Below are positions 35,410 to 50,400 of a stretch of DNA of 64,000 nucleotides, piece after piece. How positions within the stretch are numbered: the stretch's first letter is position 1; the number at the start of each line of letters is the position of its first letter. Source of the DNA: Limnoperna fortunei (taxonomy: Eukaryota; Mollusca; Bivalvia; Mytilida; Modiolidae). The stretch lies in assembly GCA_944474755.1 (NCBI GenBank), contig OX104120.1:41892067-41956066 (forward strand), read 5' to 3'. The notes under the pieces were generated by a model. The model had not been told where the DNA came from. It saw nothing but the letters and a program-made list of their open reading frames with translations, and did not search any database. Made by a program: the position numbers and the translations under genes.

Positions 35410-38400
35410 GTATAAAAATAACACAGATTAACACTTATTTACAATATATCAAACTCTGTAAGCTGTAGTTCTTTTTTAATTTGATGTGGATTTGGTCCAA
35501 CTTTATACTTCAAAGGCAATATTGTGATATAAAGAGCACATATCATGTGCATTAAAAACTTTTTTTTAACAACAATTAGATCTTTATCAAGATTATCATA
35601 ATGCGAAAAGTACAAATTTAATTATACATGTATTTATTTTGCATAATGTGTGAATAGAACAAACTGATTTTTCCCATAACGATTTTACGACTAATATCTG
35701 GAAATGACATGGATTATTGCTAGATTCCTGTTATTTTATAGGTTATACAATGTATAATTAGATTTTCCAACTTTACTCTTTGTTTTTGTAACTCTCTAAC
35801 CATATGTTGAAAATATCAAATAAAGCCGATAGTTAAAATTATGTACAAAACTAAGTTATTAATTTGCATAGTCCTGGTTATATAAATACTAAAACAAAAA
35901 ATGCATTCGATTTGCAACTTTAAAGTTGGATACTTGGGATAATTTGTTTTCGGGTAAAACGGCTTTCCAAGCCAATTAACGCTTGAACACCTGAATGCAA
36001 CGATAATAAATCCAATCTTATTTTGCCTCATTAATCAACAATGATAATGCTGTACTCACTTTTCGTTGTTTCTGAACTTTTGTTACTAAAATATAAGGAA
36101 ATTATAAGTATCTTAATTATTTGGGTGGTATGTTTTTGAGTTAAAAACAAATTCGAACATTTATTGTATAAAATCTAAACCATACTAATAACAGCTATGA
36201 ACAAAAGGAAAAATGACCGATAAAATACACTACTGGTACAAGACCTGTTTCCTTATTCGGTTTGTTAAACCCCTTCATTAAACTATGAACATATTAGATA
36301 TGGTTAAATAGATTTCATTGAATTATAAGTAACGGCAAATTTTATAAAAAGCACACACAAACAATAAAAAACCCGAATGACAATAATATTATCAAATTGG
36401 TTGACTTTGTATCAGTTCATTGATATGGGAGCTCAAACAAACTGATTGTTTTATTTCTAGTTATTCCAACTAACAATTGTGTTCAAAGATAGGAATTAAA
36501 TATTCATTTCATCTATTTTAACATTACTATCACGACATAAACCATTTATATTTCTAGTATTAATTTAACTCTAAAATTAGATAGTTATTTCTCTTACATA
36601 GCAAAACTGTGTTCCTTCTTTTCGAACGAATAAAAGCAAGATGTATAATTAAAATAAAATATTACATACAGAACGCATCTATTCAAGATATTGTAACTGG
36701 TACTTATTTTTCAAATGGATGTAAGTTCAACTATTGGTCATACCACTTAAAAATAAACAAAATAAAATACTCTATACCTTGCTCCTTTTAGGGCGTACGA
36801 CCAGATTTTTCACTGTAAAGGAAAAACACTTCCTGACTTAAATGTATATTTCCTGATTTAAATCGTTATGTAGCAAATAATATGTAATATACCTTTGTTT
36901 TCGCTTGGTAAATATAAGACCAAGGACTATAATTAGAGTCAGACCAATTCCTATAGCTGCAACAACACCACCAATCATTGTTGCACTATCAGAAGAACCT
37001 TTCTTTGAGACATCTTGTTTCTCTAGGTCTGAAATGATACACACATCATGCCAAATAAATGGAACAGTATTAACTACTTCAAATTATCAGGTTGTTATAA
37101 TTTAATTTGATCTGAAAGCTTTTTTTTTAATTCAAGCACTTGTGAATTAATCAATAATCTACTTCGGTTTTGAAAATTAAATTATTTAAATTATGTTATA
37201 GTTTCAAACTTTAACAATTTCTTAAAATTTCAAGATATGAATCATATTACATTATATTATATTCTTTAATTGCTTAATTAGTTTAAAAGATATTTGGATG
37301 ATAGATGTACAAAAAGTGAAAGAACATAAAACATAAAACTATGCATCATTGTTTTATAAATTTGTTTTCTTATTTACATTTCTTAGATAATGAGTATTTA
37401 GTAATTTTGTCTGTATGTATGCAAGCGTGAAGCTCTGTAGAGATATCTATATCAGAATGTTTTAACAGAAGTCCTCAATGGATATGCGAATAATGAAATT
37501 GTGGTTTACTAATTTAAAATGCGAAATAAAATAGGTCAAGAGAATTGTAGTTATCCTGGTTTCGTTTGTATTATTTATTATGTTTCATAAAAAAATTGTC
37601 TTCTCTGGTTATCATGCTTTCAATGAAGACATAAAAACTATGATGAAATCCATATTTACGTCCTAAGAATAATTACGGAATGATCATAGGTATCCAGACA
37701 ATAAAATACAATTCGTTAGAAATGTTTCTGGAAATAAAATAAAACCCAAGAGACTTCAAATAAGGAAATTCGGGATAATAGTTTTTCCATAATTTTATAG
37801 AAATAAGTTTAGTTGAAATGTTTGCTACCAAAATTATTGTAAAACATACGAAACTACCATGTTTATTGTCAGAGATAAAAGGAAACATTAATTTTACGTA
37901 ATTTGATGTTGCTCTCCGAAAACATTAAGATATGCCTTCGAATGGGAAATAGTTTAAACTCTAATGGAAGTTGTAGACAAAACAAAATTTGAATCATTAA
38001 ATTGAAACAAAAGTTCCATGTGCTTTTTATCTCCGTTTCAATTCAACGTTTTAGCTAGTAACATGTTGTTTATTAATATTAATGTATTAATAAATTAAAG
38101 CCACGTTTTGCACAGATATATAGCCGTATATAGACAAAAGTTTAGCTTAATATTATAAATATATAAATTGTTTGCATGATCAAATTTGTGACATATTGTC
38201 TTTTAATTCTTTAAAATGTTATTTTAACTGAGCCCTGATCGAATTAATATGTAAGCATTTTAAAGATAAATAAAACATTAAAAAAATAGCAAATAAATGA
38301 TTATAATACTTGGTATTACAACTGAAATATTTGCTTTGGTCACATATGATTCAACATTACAATACCTAATTTGTTTACGTAAAATGATTTAAAAACATTT

Positions 38401-41400
38401 GTTCAGTCCACGATAATAAAAGATGAATACCATGGTAATATCAAAAATTTGAACAATTTAAAAAACAATGAAAACAACGAATTTTATGCAAGTAGTGAGC
38501 TCAGGTACGTTTTCACGGGAAACATCTCTTGCCCTGCGACAAGTGGCATTACCAGATAAGCACATTTAAATTAACCTCCAATAAAGGCATTGGTTGGAAA
38601 GTAGTATCTACTCACTTAATTTCAACTCACGTTCACACTGATCGCCAGTCCACCCATCCTTGCAATAACATGACTGATTCTTCGGTACGCAAAATGCGTC
38701 TTCCATAATACAGTTACATATAGCTACAATAGAACAAAATCGTCCATTAAATTAGTACCACGTATTATGTTCATATCTAATTCAACAAATTTAACGCACG
38801 AATTCTACAATAAAGACTTTATGTATTATATGTAACATGCTATTGTTTTTAATTTTACAAAAATAGAATGCAACCAAATGCCCTTGTTTTAGCCAAAGAA
38901 TGTGCAAGAAACTAAATAATTTAGTTTGCGAATTCCTTTAATTCATTTATGTAATTTTAGATAACTTACTAAAAGCAGAATTATTACTTACCTGCCTTCA
39001 ATTAGGAGGCTGGTAAGTCAAGTATTCACTTTGGGAAAATTTTGTCCGTCACATTTTTTGTTTGAAGCCATTTTTATCCAAAACCAACACAATGTTAAGA
39101 TCTCAAACTTGCAGGGATTATTGGCCCCATTTAGTACTTTAGAAAAATAGCAAAGAAAACCGACCGAACAATTATTAGATTAATAATTAAATAATTAATG
39201 ATATATTTTTTTAATTAAAGATTCTTTTTTTAACACTTAATACATTTTCTTGCACATTTTTCGCTGTATAACAATTTTAACGGTTTTTTGTTAACTATTG
39301 AGTACTGCATAGATAACATAGTGGATTTGTAGTGTCCATGGATACCATAGTGGATTTATTAAAACATATCACCTGATTTTGAGTGCCTGTAAACATTCAT
39401 GTGACATAATTTCACAAATGGTCATATTATCATTATATTTGAGGGGGAGAACTATAAAAATCGTCGATTTTATCTATCTACTTTATGTTGGGTTTTTAAA
39501 ACAAATGTTTTTTCGAACTGTTTTTCTTTTTGTGCTAATTGTTTCAGTATAACATTTACTTCAAAAACTACTTGCTGAATCTGGTTACCTCGACAGGTTA
39601 AAGTATTGAAGTAAGCTGCACTTTTTAGCATATTACGGACCAATGGACAACTGACTGGTAAACATTTGTAGCCAGAAATAACAACATAAGTGTTAAAGTT
39701 TTTCGCTGGCAAGTCAAAAATACTGACAGAGTGAAAAACATGAAAAGCGTCAAAATTGGTCCTGTACTCCCTTGATCTTTTATAAAATCCATAATTTTAA
39801 GTGTACACTAAGTAATAGTGGCAACATTTGTGTTAAAAAATAAATTGGACAGGTAGGAAAGTCGTATTCTTGTGAATACATTCGTCTAGTTTTTTTCTGA
39901 TTAATAAAATGTTACTACCAAGCTTGCCATAACAAACAATTTGTGTTTTCCTGTGATTTTTAGACAGCTTGTTGTTTGTCATTTGTGTATGTTGTCTTTT
40001 GTCCTTGACGTTTCTCTTTTAAATTAATTTAAATTTATTGCAATAAAAAATGTATATTGACTTGTCATGAATCTTCGGATTTGTTCAACAGTTGTACGTG
40101 TAGTTGCATTGCAAGCACCATCTTTCATTTCGTCTGAACAATTGCACGGGTTTCGTTTGTCGTCACAATTGGAGGTTCCAGGCTGTTTGCAAAAACAATC
40201 TGAAAAGAGATTTTATTATTTAGGACATAAACTTTCGAATAAAATTTCACATAACGTTATAATGTACTAATGATGACAAATTGACATGAATTCATCATCA
40301 TCATCAGGATTACATTATATTAACGTTTAAATTGTGTGCTAGTCACATGTGGATCACAATTATATTTATTTTACCAACTATATAATACAATATTGATATA
40401 GCATTATATATACAATAGGTCCGGAAATACTTTATCAACAAACTTTTGCTCTATGTCTTTTTTTATAAATAGTCGTATAGAATTGGCTATTGTTTTGTTA
40501 TTGTTGTTTACATTAGTACCCTAATGATCCTAAAAAGCTATTAATAAATTAGTGAATATTCATATTGTATAACAAAATCACTTATTGTAGCATAAAATGC
40601 ATGGATTCAACAAAAAGCAACCCAGGGTATCTTAAGGTTGCAAACAGGTGATGAACTCTGGTTTGTGAGATGTGTCACCGGTGTCGTTTACAATACGGAA
40701 AGCCTAGTTAAAGACAAAATGGGATCCCACGTTTTGTGTACGTCAATACCCCTTCTATCAACGTTTCTGATGGCAGTCGAAATCTTTTGTCGATTGCCTC
40801 TTTGATTGATTATTTGTTAACTTGTTCTTTTTTTTAATCGGACCTATTAAAAACGAATCAGGTCGATCAAGCTTGAAACAATTGCTGTCATTTCTATTGT
40901 GTCGGAAAGGTTTGACGATAAAGTAAGACATATTATTAATAAAGTAACAACGTTTTACACGTATAAAACTTATTGTGCGAATTATATTGAATTTTTGTCA
41001 AAATAAAATGAATACTGTGTTTGGAAGTATCAGCCATACAAGTTTCAAATGTGCCGCAAAATATTTTTGTCAATTGGTAACTTACCTGAAAGACACATTC
41101 CACTTGCAGGTTCACAGAATTGATCGCTGGAACAATTACAAAAGGATTTACAGTTTTCACCAAATCTACCACTGCTGCAAGCTGTAAAAGTCAAAATGTA
41201 TCTATTAAATTTTTCAACAAGTAAAATATATATTTATCATTCTTCATCTGGTTTGTAAGGTCTTATAATTATAGTTTTGATTTATTCAGATAAAATCGTT
41301 AATTACATTAAAAAGTATAATGTTCAAATACAGAACTCGTGAATCAGTTTGTTTAAAGAAAAATGAAAAAAACTATTTTACTGAAACATTTTAACAAATA

Positions 41401-44400
41401 TTTTACACATTCGTTAAAGTTGTTATAACGGCTTTATAATTTAGAAACTGAGATCAAACAACAACGAAAATAACTGAAAGTAGAACTTTGCATAACCTTA
41501 GCTTCGGCATGTTTCGCAAAACTGTGTTCGGGCAAAATAAATGCTATAGTTTAATTTCATCTCTCCTTATAACTAAATGTAACTTTATAAATAAATAATT
41601 CTAGCACAAAAGTAAAATATTTTTCCAGCATTATTTGTATCAAAATTCCCCGTTATCAGTAAAGCAAATATCTGTTTGAGGTAGGAAAAGTTTGATATTT
41701 AAAACACACGGTGTGTTCTGTTGCAATTTAATATAAGCATGAACTCATTTTATTGCTGGTTTTTAAATGTCAAAAGCTGTTTCTTAATAACACTTTTAAT
41801 TGTATAAAATGGCAATATAATGAGGTGAAATCGTCGACACATGCAGAAACGTACTAGACTGACAATGAGTTCCTTCCCATCCCGGTTTACAAAAACAGGT
41901 CCCGTCAGTGTTATTACAATTTTCCGTAGTCTCTTTGACACAGTCACATACATATGCACAGTTTGAGCCAAATGTAAAGTTGCTGCATTCTGCAAAATTA
42001 AATGAAAATATGATCAGGTTAAAAAATAGTAGTAACACTTCGATGTTGAGAACAATAGCACTGATAGTCGTCTAAATGCACTGACCTGAAATTTAGACAA
42101 CGAAATGTGTTTCTACTTGCATAGGTGTAGATTTCCTTAAACGGAGTTTGTAAAATGTTTAGGAATTTTTATGATTAAAGCTCTACAAAATCATAGTTAT
42201 TATTTGAGTTTTTAATATTGTTGTTATGTATGGGCGCCACTAATGTGGTCTTGATTAGACGAAACGAGTGTCTGGCATAGTAAATTTATAACCTTGTTAT
42301 TTTAAGGACTTTTAATTTGCCACAACTGGCTTGATGTTTCTGATGTGATGTAATGGTGGACTGGTAGTCCTTGATTGGTATCGCCCAGTAGTGGTAACAC
42401 AAATATTGATTCGTTATATTCGCAAGGTGTACATTACCTTAGCCGGATCTGGTAATACATTTTGAATTTGAATGATAAAAGCTCTACAATAATTTGTTTT
42501 TTTAAATACTTTTTGGAGTTTAAAACCAGTGATTGCATAAGTAAATTTATATGAACTTGGTATCTTGAATTTTTTTTCTCAATCCACACTTTCGGAAGAG
42601 TACCGGCATTACCGTACAACAGGTTACCAGCAACGTTCTTGTTGACATCATCAGCGAAAGAACAGGAGAAACTGCACATTGATTTTACCAGAAGTAAAAT
42701 AAAATGTTTCGGTTATCCGACGCATGTCCTGGTATGAGGTGCCTGTATTGACTTGCAAGGGTCTGATGGTGCGATATAGTAAGGAGCTTAATTAGAGGCA
42801 AGTCTAGTTAAGTGATAATCAATAATCCTGCTTCCGTAAACGTGTCTTATGTGACGTTCCAAATCCTTTGCCCATACTCTTAACTGGTGTATATATCCGA
42901 CAAATTTAACGCCTCTTAATACAAAGATTCAATCATAACACCATACGTCTGCAATAAACCTCTGTAGAGACGTTTTCTAACACACAACGCTTAGCCGCAC
43001 TCAGCTCGTCCGTTATTAGAAAACCGGTTTTACCTCCGGATTTGAATATATTTAAACATTTGTAAGAAGATTTAAATTGACGCGTGCAGTACGCTTATGC
43101 ATAAATTGGAAAGAATTCCTCTAGACGTATTCGTGGCGCCTTGATTGGTGGCTCAATATTAGTGTGATGCATTGCAAAATGTAAAAATAACTTTCATGTC
43201 AGCACCGAATCATATAGAGACAATAACAAATCAACAGAGTTGCAATTTATTTAATTATATTGTAATTAATTAAAGCCTTGCTATCCGTAAAGTTTGAAAT
43301 TAAAGTTAAAAATCTATCGATAAAAATAAAATATTAAATACATAACTGCTAAAAACTATAGGACGGAGAATTTAGTAAACCTTCTACCTTGTTCGCAGTC
43401 TTGTCCTTGTCTTCCAGGTTTACATGTACAGTCACCAGAAACTGGGTTACAAGTCTGTGAACTGGTACAGTTACAAGGATAAGTGCAATTTAATCCGTAC
43501 CAACCTTCATTACATTCTGCAAGACAAACATAACATTTTGAACAATGCAATTATTGTAGTAAAATAAATATACACCTGGAAAAGTATTACAACCTTATAT
43601 AAAATGATACAAAAGACTTAAAAGCTGACCTTTGCATGCAATTTTAATTCTTAATGAGAGTACAAATTTATTGATTATTTATTTGTTTATCGTGGCACCA
43701 CTTTTACGTGGACAATTTTATGCCATGAAATTTAGGTTTTATACTTTTCATTCTTCATAAATCACATATGACGCAAAACTGATATATTGCTCGAATTAAA
43801 TGTTGTGTAATTAAATTTGAATATGTGAATGCTTTTTATCAACCTGCACTTGACCATGGTCATATTTAGTAAAGATAATTTTATTTTGGCTATATTTTCT
43901 TTAACAAATGACTCTTACTAATCTGCAAATTTGTTTATTGCATAAAAGTGAGTTTTGCATTACTTTTTCCTGGGTATATATAAGGATACCTAAATTCCAT
44001 TTTACAACAAAACGCACAGCTTAATAAACTGAATTATACAGTAGTCAAATAACATTTGATCTAGTTTTAGTGCTACATTTATTGCCATGGATGTTTAAAA
44101 AATCTGTTACAAGTTTGGTTCGCTTAATAATTACCATTATATTTTAAAACATAAACATAAATCTTTAGAAAAATAATTCAAACTGAAGGTTGTCAGAAAT
44201 AGTGTCATCTTACTTTAAAAATTACATAGAACACCTACTTTTCTCACAGTTCTGTCCGATGTAACCAGCAGTACAGTTGCAGAAGCCATCAACATGGTCG
44301 CATGTAGAGTTATTTATACACGAACATCTTAACAAACAGTCATGTCCATAGTGGCCAACATCACAATCTAAAATGTACGTTTGATATTTGTTAATTCTTT

Positions 44401-47400
44401 TATAATTATAAAACAGTGAAAGTTTAAGTGGCATTTGATGTAATACATATGTATTCAGAACACATAATTGCAAAACAATATCAAAATTAATTAAACTGTC
44501 ATTTGTTCTGAGAACAAATGAGAAGGTCTTTCCCACTGTCCGTCTAAAGTAAATAAATATGTGTGATGCTATAGACTTTTTTTGTATGTTGCTAAGCACA
44601 AAATGTCGCTTTCAGTCATAAAAATAAGTTATTTGAGTAAAGAAAGTAGTCCCGAGCCAAAAATACTTTTATGCCCGTTGCTAAAGTCAAAATGCTACTT
44701 CCGGTCATGAAATAACATATTTCAGTAAAATACATCATTCGGATTCTAAAAATATATGGTTGCTAAGGACTTTTTATAACAGTTACCTTGTTGCTATGGT
44801 ATGACATTGACCTATGACATTTGACCTTTGCCTCAAATTGAAGCTCTTTTCCTACATATCACTTTAAACCTATATGTTTTCTATATTATCTCTGACCGGT
44901 TGCGATTAAAGATACCAATTATCAAAATGATATGACAAAACACTATCTGGCAAACCCATTTGCAAATTTGGAGAGAAAAAGAAAAATACTACTACTACTA
45001 CTACTAATAATCATAAGAAATACCAATCTAATTAAAATTATATCTTCACTTGGCTCCCCCCTTTTTGCTATTGTCGCCGTGAAGATCTAAAGTAACCCCG
45101 TTTAGGTCACATTCTGGTGACCCTTGTTTACGCATGAATAATGAATGTCTAAGATATTTGCATAACCAATCAAATTGCAGCTTTTATTGAGCTTCGGTTT
45201 GTAGCACAAATTGACGGAAATTGCGAGTAGAACGTTCGAATCGATTTTAAAGGAAGTTATTACCACGTTTAATGTTGATTCATTGAAAGCAGAGCAGGAT
45301 ATCATAGTTAAATCCTTATTATCAAAAAGAGACTGCTTAGCTGTACTACCAACGGGATATGGAAAGTCCCTTCCCTATCAGATGTACATATCGCTTGGTC
45401 TTGAACTGAAAAAGTACGAGGCCGAACTTGACGGAGCTGGTTATGAAAAATTTCAAATTGGTGAAAACGAGAAGGTTGTAGTGTGCTGTCCATTACTAGC
45501 ACTTATGGAAGATCAAATGAAGCGACTGGAAACTGTCCCTGGGTTACGAGTTGGTTATAAAGATGAGATGCGTTTTATTTCAACATGCGTGTTGTTCCCA
45601 CGGAAATATGATATCATAATAAAAGGTATTAGTTTTGGTAATTAACTGTGATGATCTTGTATTACAATCATTAAAAGTGATTAATTACATGTACTTATTA
45701 AAAAGAAAGTAGTTACAAAAAGTTCCAAATTCCTACGAAAACAAATTAAGTTATTTATTTGTCGGTATACACAACATATTTATTGTTTTTTTACAAACAA
45801 AAGCATAATATTTTTTACTTCAAAGTACCAATAATTAAACAGGAACTGATATGACTAGAATCTGTGCACATTAAGTTGTTCACATATTAAATCTTTCACT
45901 TGGTTCCCCATTTTGCTATAGTTGCCAGTTGCAATGTGTCAACAATAACAAAACAAGGGGAACAAGTGATTGATTTAATTTTAATTCATTTACATAATGC
46001 AAAGAAATAAGGAAAAGCACACAACAGTTATTCAGATAAATGACATCACAAATATGAAACAAAACAATCCTACTGCTACATGTGCAGTAGGAAAAATGGG
46101 GGTATAATGTGGATTACTGAGATATGTTAATTCTGTCAAATACAAATACTTTGCTTAAAAGATCAAAATACTGTTTGATATTGCGCAAAAACATTATATT
46201 TACAAGTTTTTCAATTTCTTTGGGTCTCATATCAATAATTATCATTTCAGGCAGCTCCAGATGTAGATGCAAAAATAAAAAGTGGTGAAATTGACCTGAT
46301 CTTTGCCTCACCAGAGTCATTAGTAGGCGATGCATATTGGAGGGCACAGATGCAACAACTGACAGTAGGAGTTATTGTCATTGATGAATTTCACACAATT
46401 ACAACATGGCAGTTTTAATATTTGTGGTTTTTTTCAATTTAAAATCTGTTTGTACAAGCAAAATTAAATCTGTTGCATTGTTAAAATACTGCTTGGATGG
46501 GTATGTAGACTGCAAGTTTAAAAATGTCTCTTATCTACCCATTTATAGTAATTATTTACCAGTCCTACATGTATTAGTACCTTGCCTATAAAAGATAAAC
46601 AAAACACTTCAAGATGTAATTTAAGATGTATTAATCTGTCACAGATAAGGTACAGCTTCAACATCTTCACCACACACAGAAAAAAAAAATACACACGAGA
46701 GTTAAAAAAAAAATACAAATGTCCCCCACTGTAGTATGCTGAATAGCATGTGCACTTACATGTAAGTACTGCTACTTTTTTAATTTTTTACCACTAGACC
46801 AAATTTATCCAACCATTAAACTAATTCTGCTATTTATATTTTAGGGGAGGAGATGAAGAAACAGAAGAACATAATGCTTTTAGGAAGTGGTTCAGATGTA
46901 TTGGACAACTAAGGGCACTTTTTCCAAAGGCAAGCATTCTTGCATTGAGTGCCACATGTACGAATAAAATAAAGAAGCGAGTTATGAAAATACTAAATTT
47001 GAAAATGGAAAGTACAACAATTTTGTCAGTTTCGCCCAACAAAAGTAATGTTAAACTGCTTGTGAAACAAATTGACAATGATATCACAAGTTCAATGTTC
47101 TGGCTTTTAGACAATCTCCAGAGACTTAAAGAAAATTTTCCTAAATTGTTGATATATGCAAATTCAATTACTGATGTGGCAAAACTTTACAATTACATGG
47201 TTACAAAAGTGCCAGAATGCAGGAACTATCTAGAGATTTTCATTCAGAAACTCCAGAGAGGAAAAAAAACTCAATTATCCAAGCATTATGCAAAGAGAAT
47301 AGCAATATTCGCATTGTGTTTGCAACCTCTGCACTCGGAATGGGTATTGATGTAATGGACTGTAATGGTTTAATTTTATATGGGCCACCAAAAAATGTTG

Positions 47401-50400
47401 TTGATCTAGTTCAAGAAATAGGGCCTGTTGGGAGAAATGGAAAACTATCTTGTGCAGTAATGATGTTCAATTCACACAGCTTGGGAAATGTTGAAGAAGA
47501 CATAAAGACAATTTATAGAGAAAATAAGTGCAGGAGAAAATTAGTAATGCAGAATTTTTTGCAAGAATTAGAACTACAAGAATTAAGTTCTGAATGTGAT
47601 AAACATACCTGTTGTGATGTTTGTTCACAGAAGTGTGCATGTGGTAATTGTGAACAATTAGATATTGAGAAAATGGTCAATTTTATTCAGTTACAAGACA
47701 ACAGTGGTAGTGAAGAAAGTGACACAGACATGACAGAGCCTTATGAATATCTATTTATGGATGATGATGATGACTTGTTAGCTGAACTTGAAGATGACAA
47801 TTGTTAATATTAAATAAATTGTTGGTAAATTTGTCAGTGTAATTGTTTGTTTGTTTGAATATTGTTAAATGCGACTTTCAGCAATTTTTCAGCTATATCA
47901 TGGCGTACAGTGTTTACTGGGGGAGGAAGCCAGAGTACCCGGAGAAAACCCAGACCTGCGGTGGGAAAACTGGTAATCATTGTCAATTAAGATTGGAGCC
48001 AAGTACACTCTGCCTGCAGTGGGAGTTGAACCTGCAATGTCAGTGTTGACAGACTACGTGATCAATAGTAGACAAGCTACCTTAACCACTCGGCCCCGTC
48101 AGTGTAATTAAAAATGAAAAGAAAATGTAGGGTGCACTACATGCTTTTTATTTCCTAGAGATGCGTTCCTTATTTGAGTGATTAGTAGAATGTGTTTCAT
48201 TTAACTTCTTGATGTGCCTATGTGTAAAACATTGACAACCTTTAATAAATTATTTATTACTTTAATGTTTGTTTATTGGTTGACATGCAATTTGTAGCCA
48301 GGCAGTACATATCTGGGTTATGTTCGTTGATGTCAGGCAGGTGGGAAGAAAGGGTACCCATTTGTTGTAATCACTTCCAGAGCTTCAAATCCATTTCGGG
48401 GGTGAGTGGCTTAAGTAGTTATGTCTACTACTAATGATTACTGGGTCCGTCAACTGTGTACTCAGTTTCTCATTTGAATTCACAATTGCCGTTAAACACA
48501 GCCATCTATATGTCTGGATTGGTACATTTATAAAGAAAAGTGGGCTTTATTGCTTGTCAGGTTTTCGAGTTAAACAGTTACTTGACCGAGATCAGCGGTT
48601 CTTTCCAGCATGAGCTGAAATACTGTTAACAGTGACACTAAACAACAATCCAAATTAGTAAAACAAAATAAGGTTTACTCCACTTTCACATGCATTTAAA
48701 ACTGAATAATAATAATAATAAGCTTTATTTTACATCAGCATGGTAAGAAAATACAGCAACACAAGCTCTAATGAGCTTTTGACCGATAAATTACATCATA
48801 AATACAGAAAACATACAAAGTCTACACTAATACACTATCAAAAGTGACAGGCATTTGTATTTGTGTGTTAGGTTGTTGGATAAATAATGCCAAAAACTTC
48901 TCAATCTGTTCTAAATTGTTTATCACTGATGTTGCAAAAAAAAAGTTAGTTCACTCTTTAGCTGATTTTGTTCTGTAATTGACGAAGGAAATTTACTGGT
49001 GTCAGTATATGTACACTATCCCCAGACTCTGATGTAGATGTAACAGGAATTATTCTATCTACTACAGCAATAATGTTAAAGAGATGCAGAGAAGTTGTTT
49101 TGTTCTGGGTTGTTCTATATGAAGGAATAATGTTCTTGTCCCAGTTGTCACCAACTAGTTGGTATTTTGTCAATCCATCCAAATGATCAATCCAATTGTT
49201 CTTAATTTCCAAAATTTAAGAGTCAAAGAAATTTTCCCATGAAGACAGTTTTGTCTGGATAGACTTTGGGGAGACACTCATCCCAATTCTGCAAGTCTTT
49301 CAATATCCTGCAAATTTCAACAGATAAATATTTAAGGGTTATGGCACAAAAGAACAAATAAAAGTATTATGCAAGTATTTACTAGTATGTCATAAATGGC
49401 TGTCCACTTAAAAGCTGATTCTCCTAATAACGGTACAGATAACATACTATCGGTGGAAATTATGTAGTACTCAATATAACATGATTATTTTTTAATCAAT
49501 AGATTAATTATTAAGTTTTTTTAATCAAAGTATGCAAAATATGCAATCTGTGACATGTTAAAATAGGGTTAGATGTGTATATGCATTTTTTGCCATTTAT
49601 TCATGTAGGACTTTCTGGAAATTTGCATTTTTGTTCCATTTAATTTATTAACATGGCACAACATAATCATTTAACAATAAAGTAAACTGTATAAAAGAAG
49701 GTCATAACAAAATACAGAACACCAAGGAATCTGTCAAAATGTTAATCTACAAATAAACCCTAGAATCAGCAAAATTTAGAACCAACAACAATAAATGTAG
49801 CAATGGTCCAGGCATTTCAAAGGAAATGGTGGTTTAAAACAGGTTTTATGGTGACAGATATACATTGTACATATGTAAACAACATACCTTTTGTTTGCAT
49901 CCACCATGGGAGAGGATAAAGCCAATTTGATTAATGCAAGCATGACATTTCCTGATTTTCTGCTATGTAGTGCTGAAGCAAATGTTTCCATAATATTCAT
50001 AAACTTTTTTCCTGTTGGTTCAACTGGAATGCTGTCAATAGTAGAGGTTATAACTGTACTTCTTGAAACAATTTATCCCATGTAAATTCAACTCATTTTT
50101 GCATCTGTTGCAGGTCAGTTTCCATTTTCAATACTTTTGTAGCACTTTTTACATACACCATTTGTAGACGATGCGTGCTCTTGAAAGGTTCGGATTACGT
50201 TGTGTATGTTTTGTATAGTTACGTTCAATTGAGAGTTTCAGTTTGTTGTCGAAAAATTTCTTTTCTGTTGTTACACCTGACGATGAGACTTCACTCTGAA
50301 TAAATGCAAAACCGCAAAGAACGCATATATTTGATTTATGATATACACGTCTTGGTGTAATCGGGCTTTTTACTGCCATTTCAATACCAACGTTGATGTT

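Noticed and set aside
36905..37105. 66-codon plus-strand ORF
   Set aside because: Antisense shadow of the transmembrane exon.
39470..39712. 80-codon minus ORF in intron 9
   Set aside because: No domain, no paralogous counterpart and no splice context.
40067..40270. 67-codon plus-strand ORF
   Set aside because: Antisense shadow of the Cys-rich exon.
45211..47807. Host RecQ gene
   Set aside because: It lies wholly within TIRs and a 9-bp duplication and is broken; better explained as transposon cargo.
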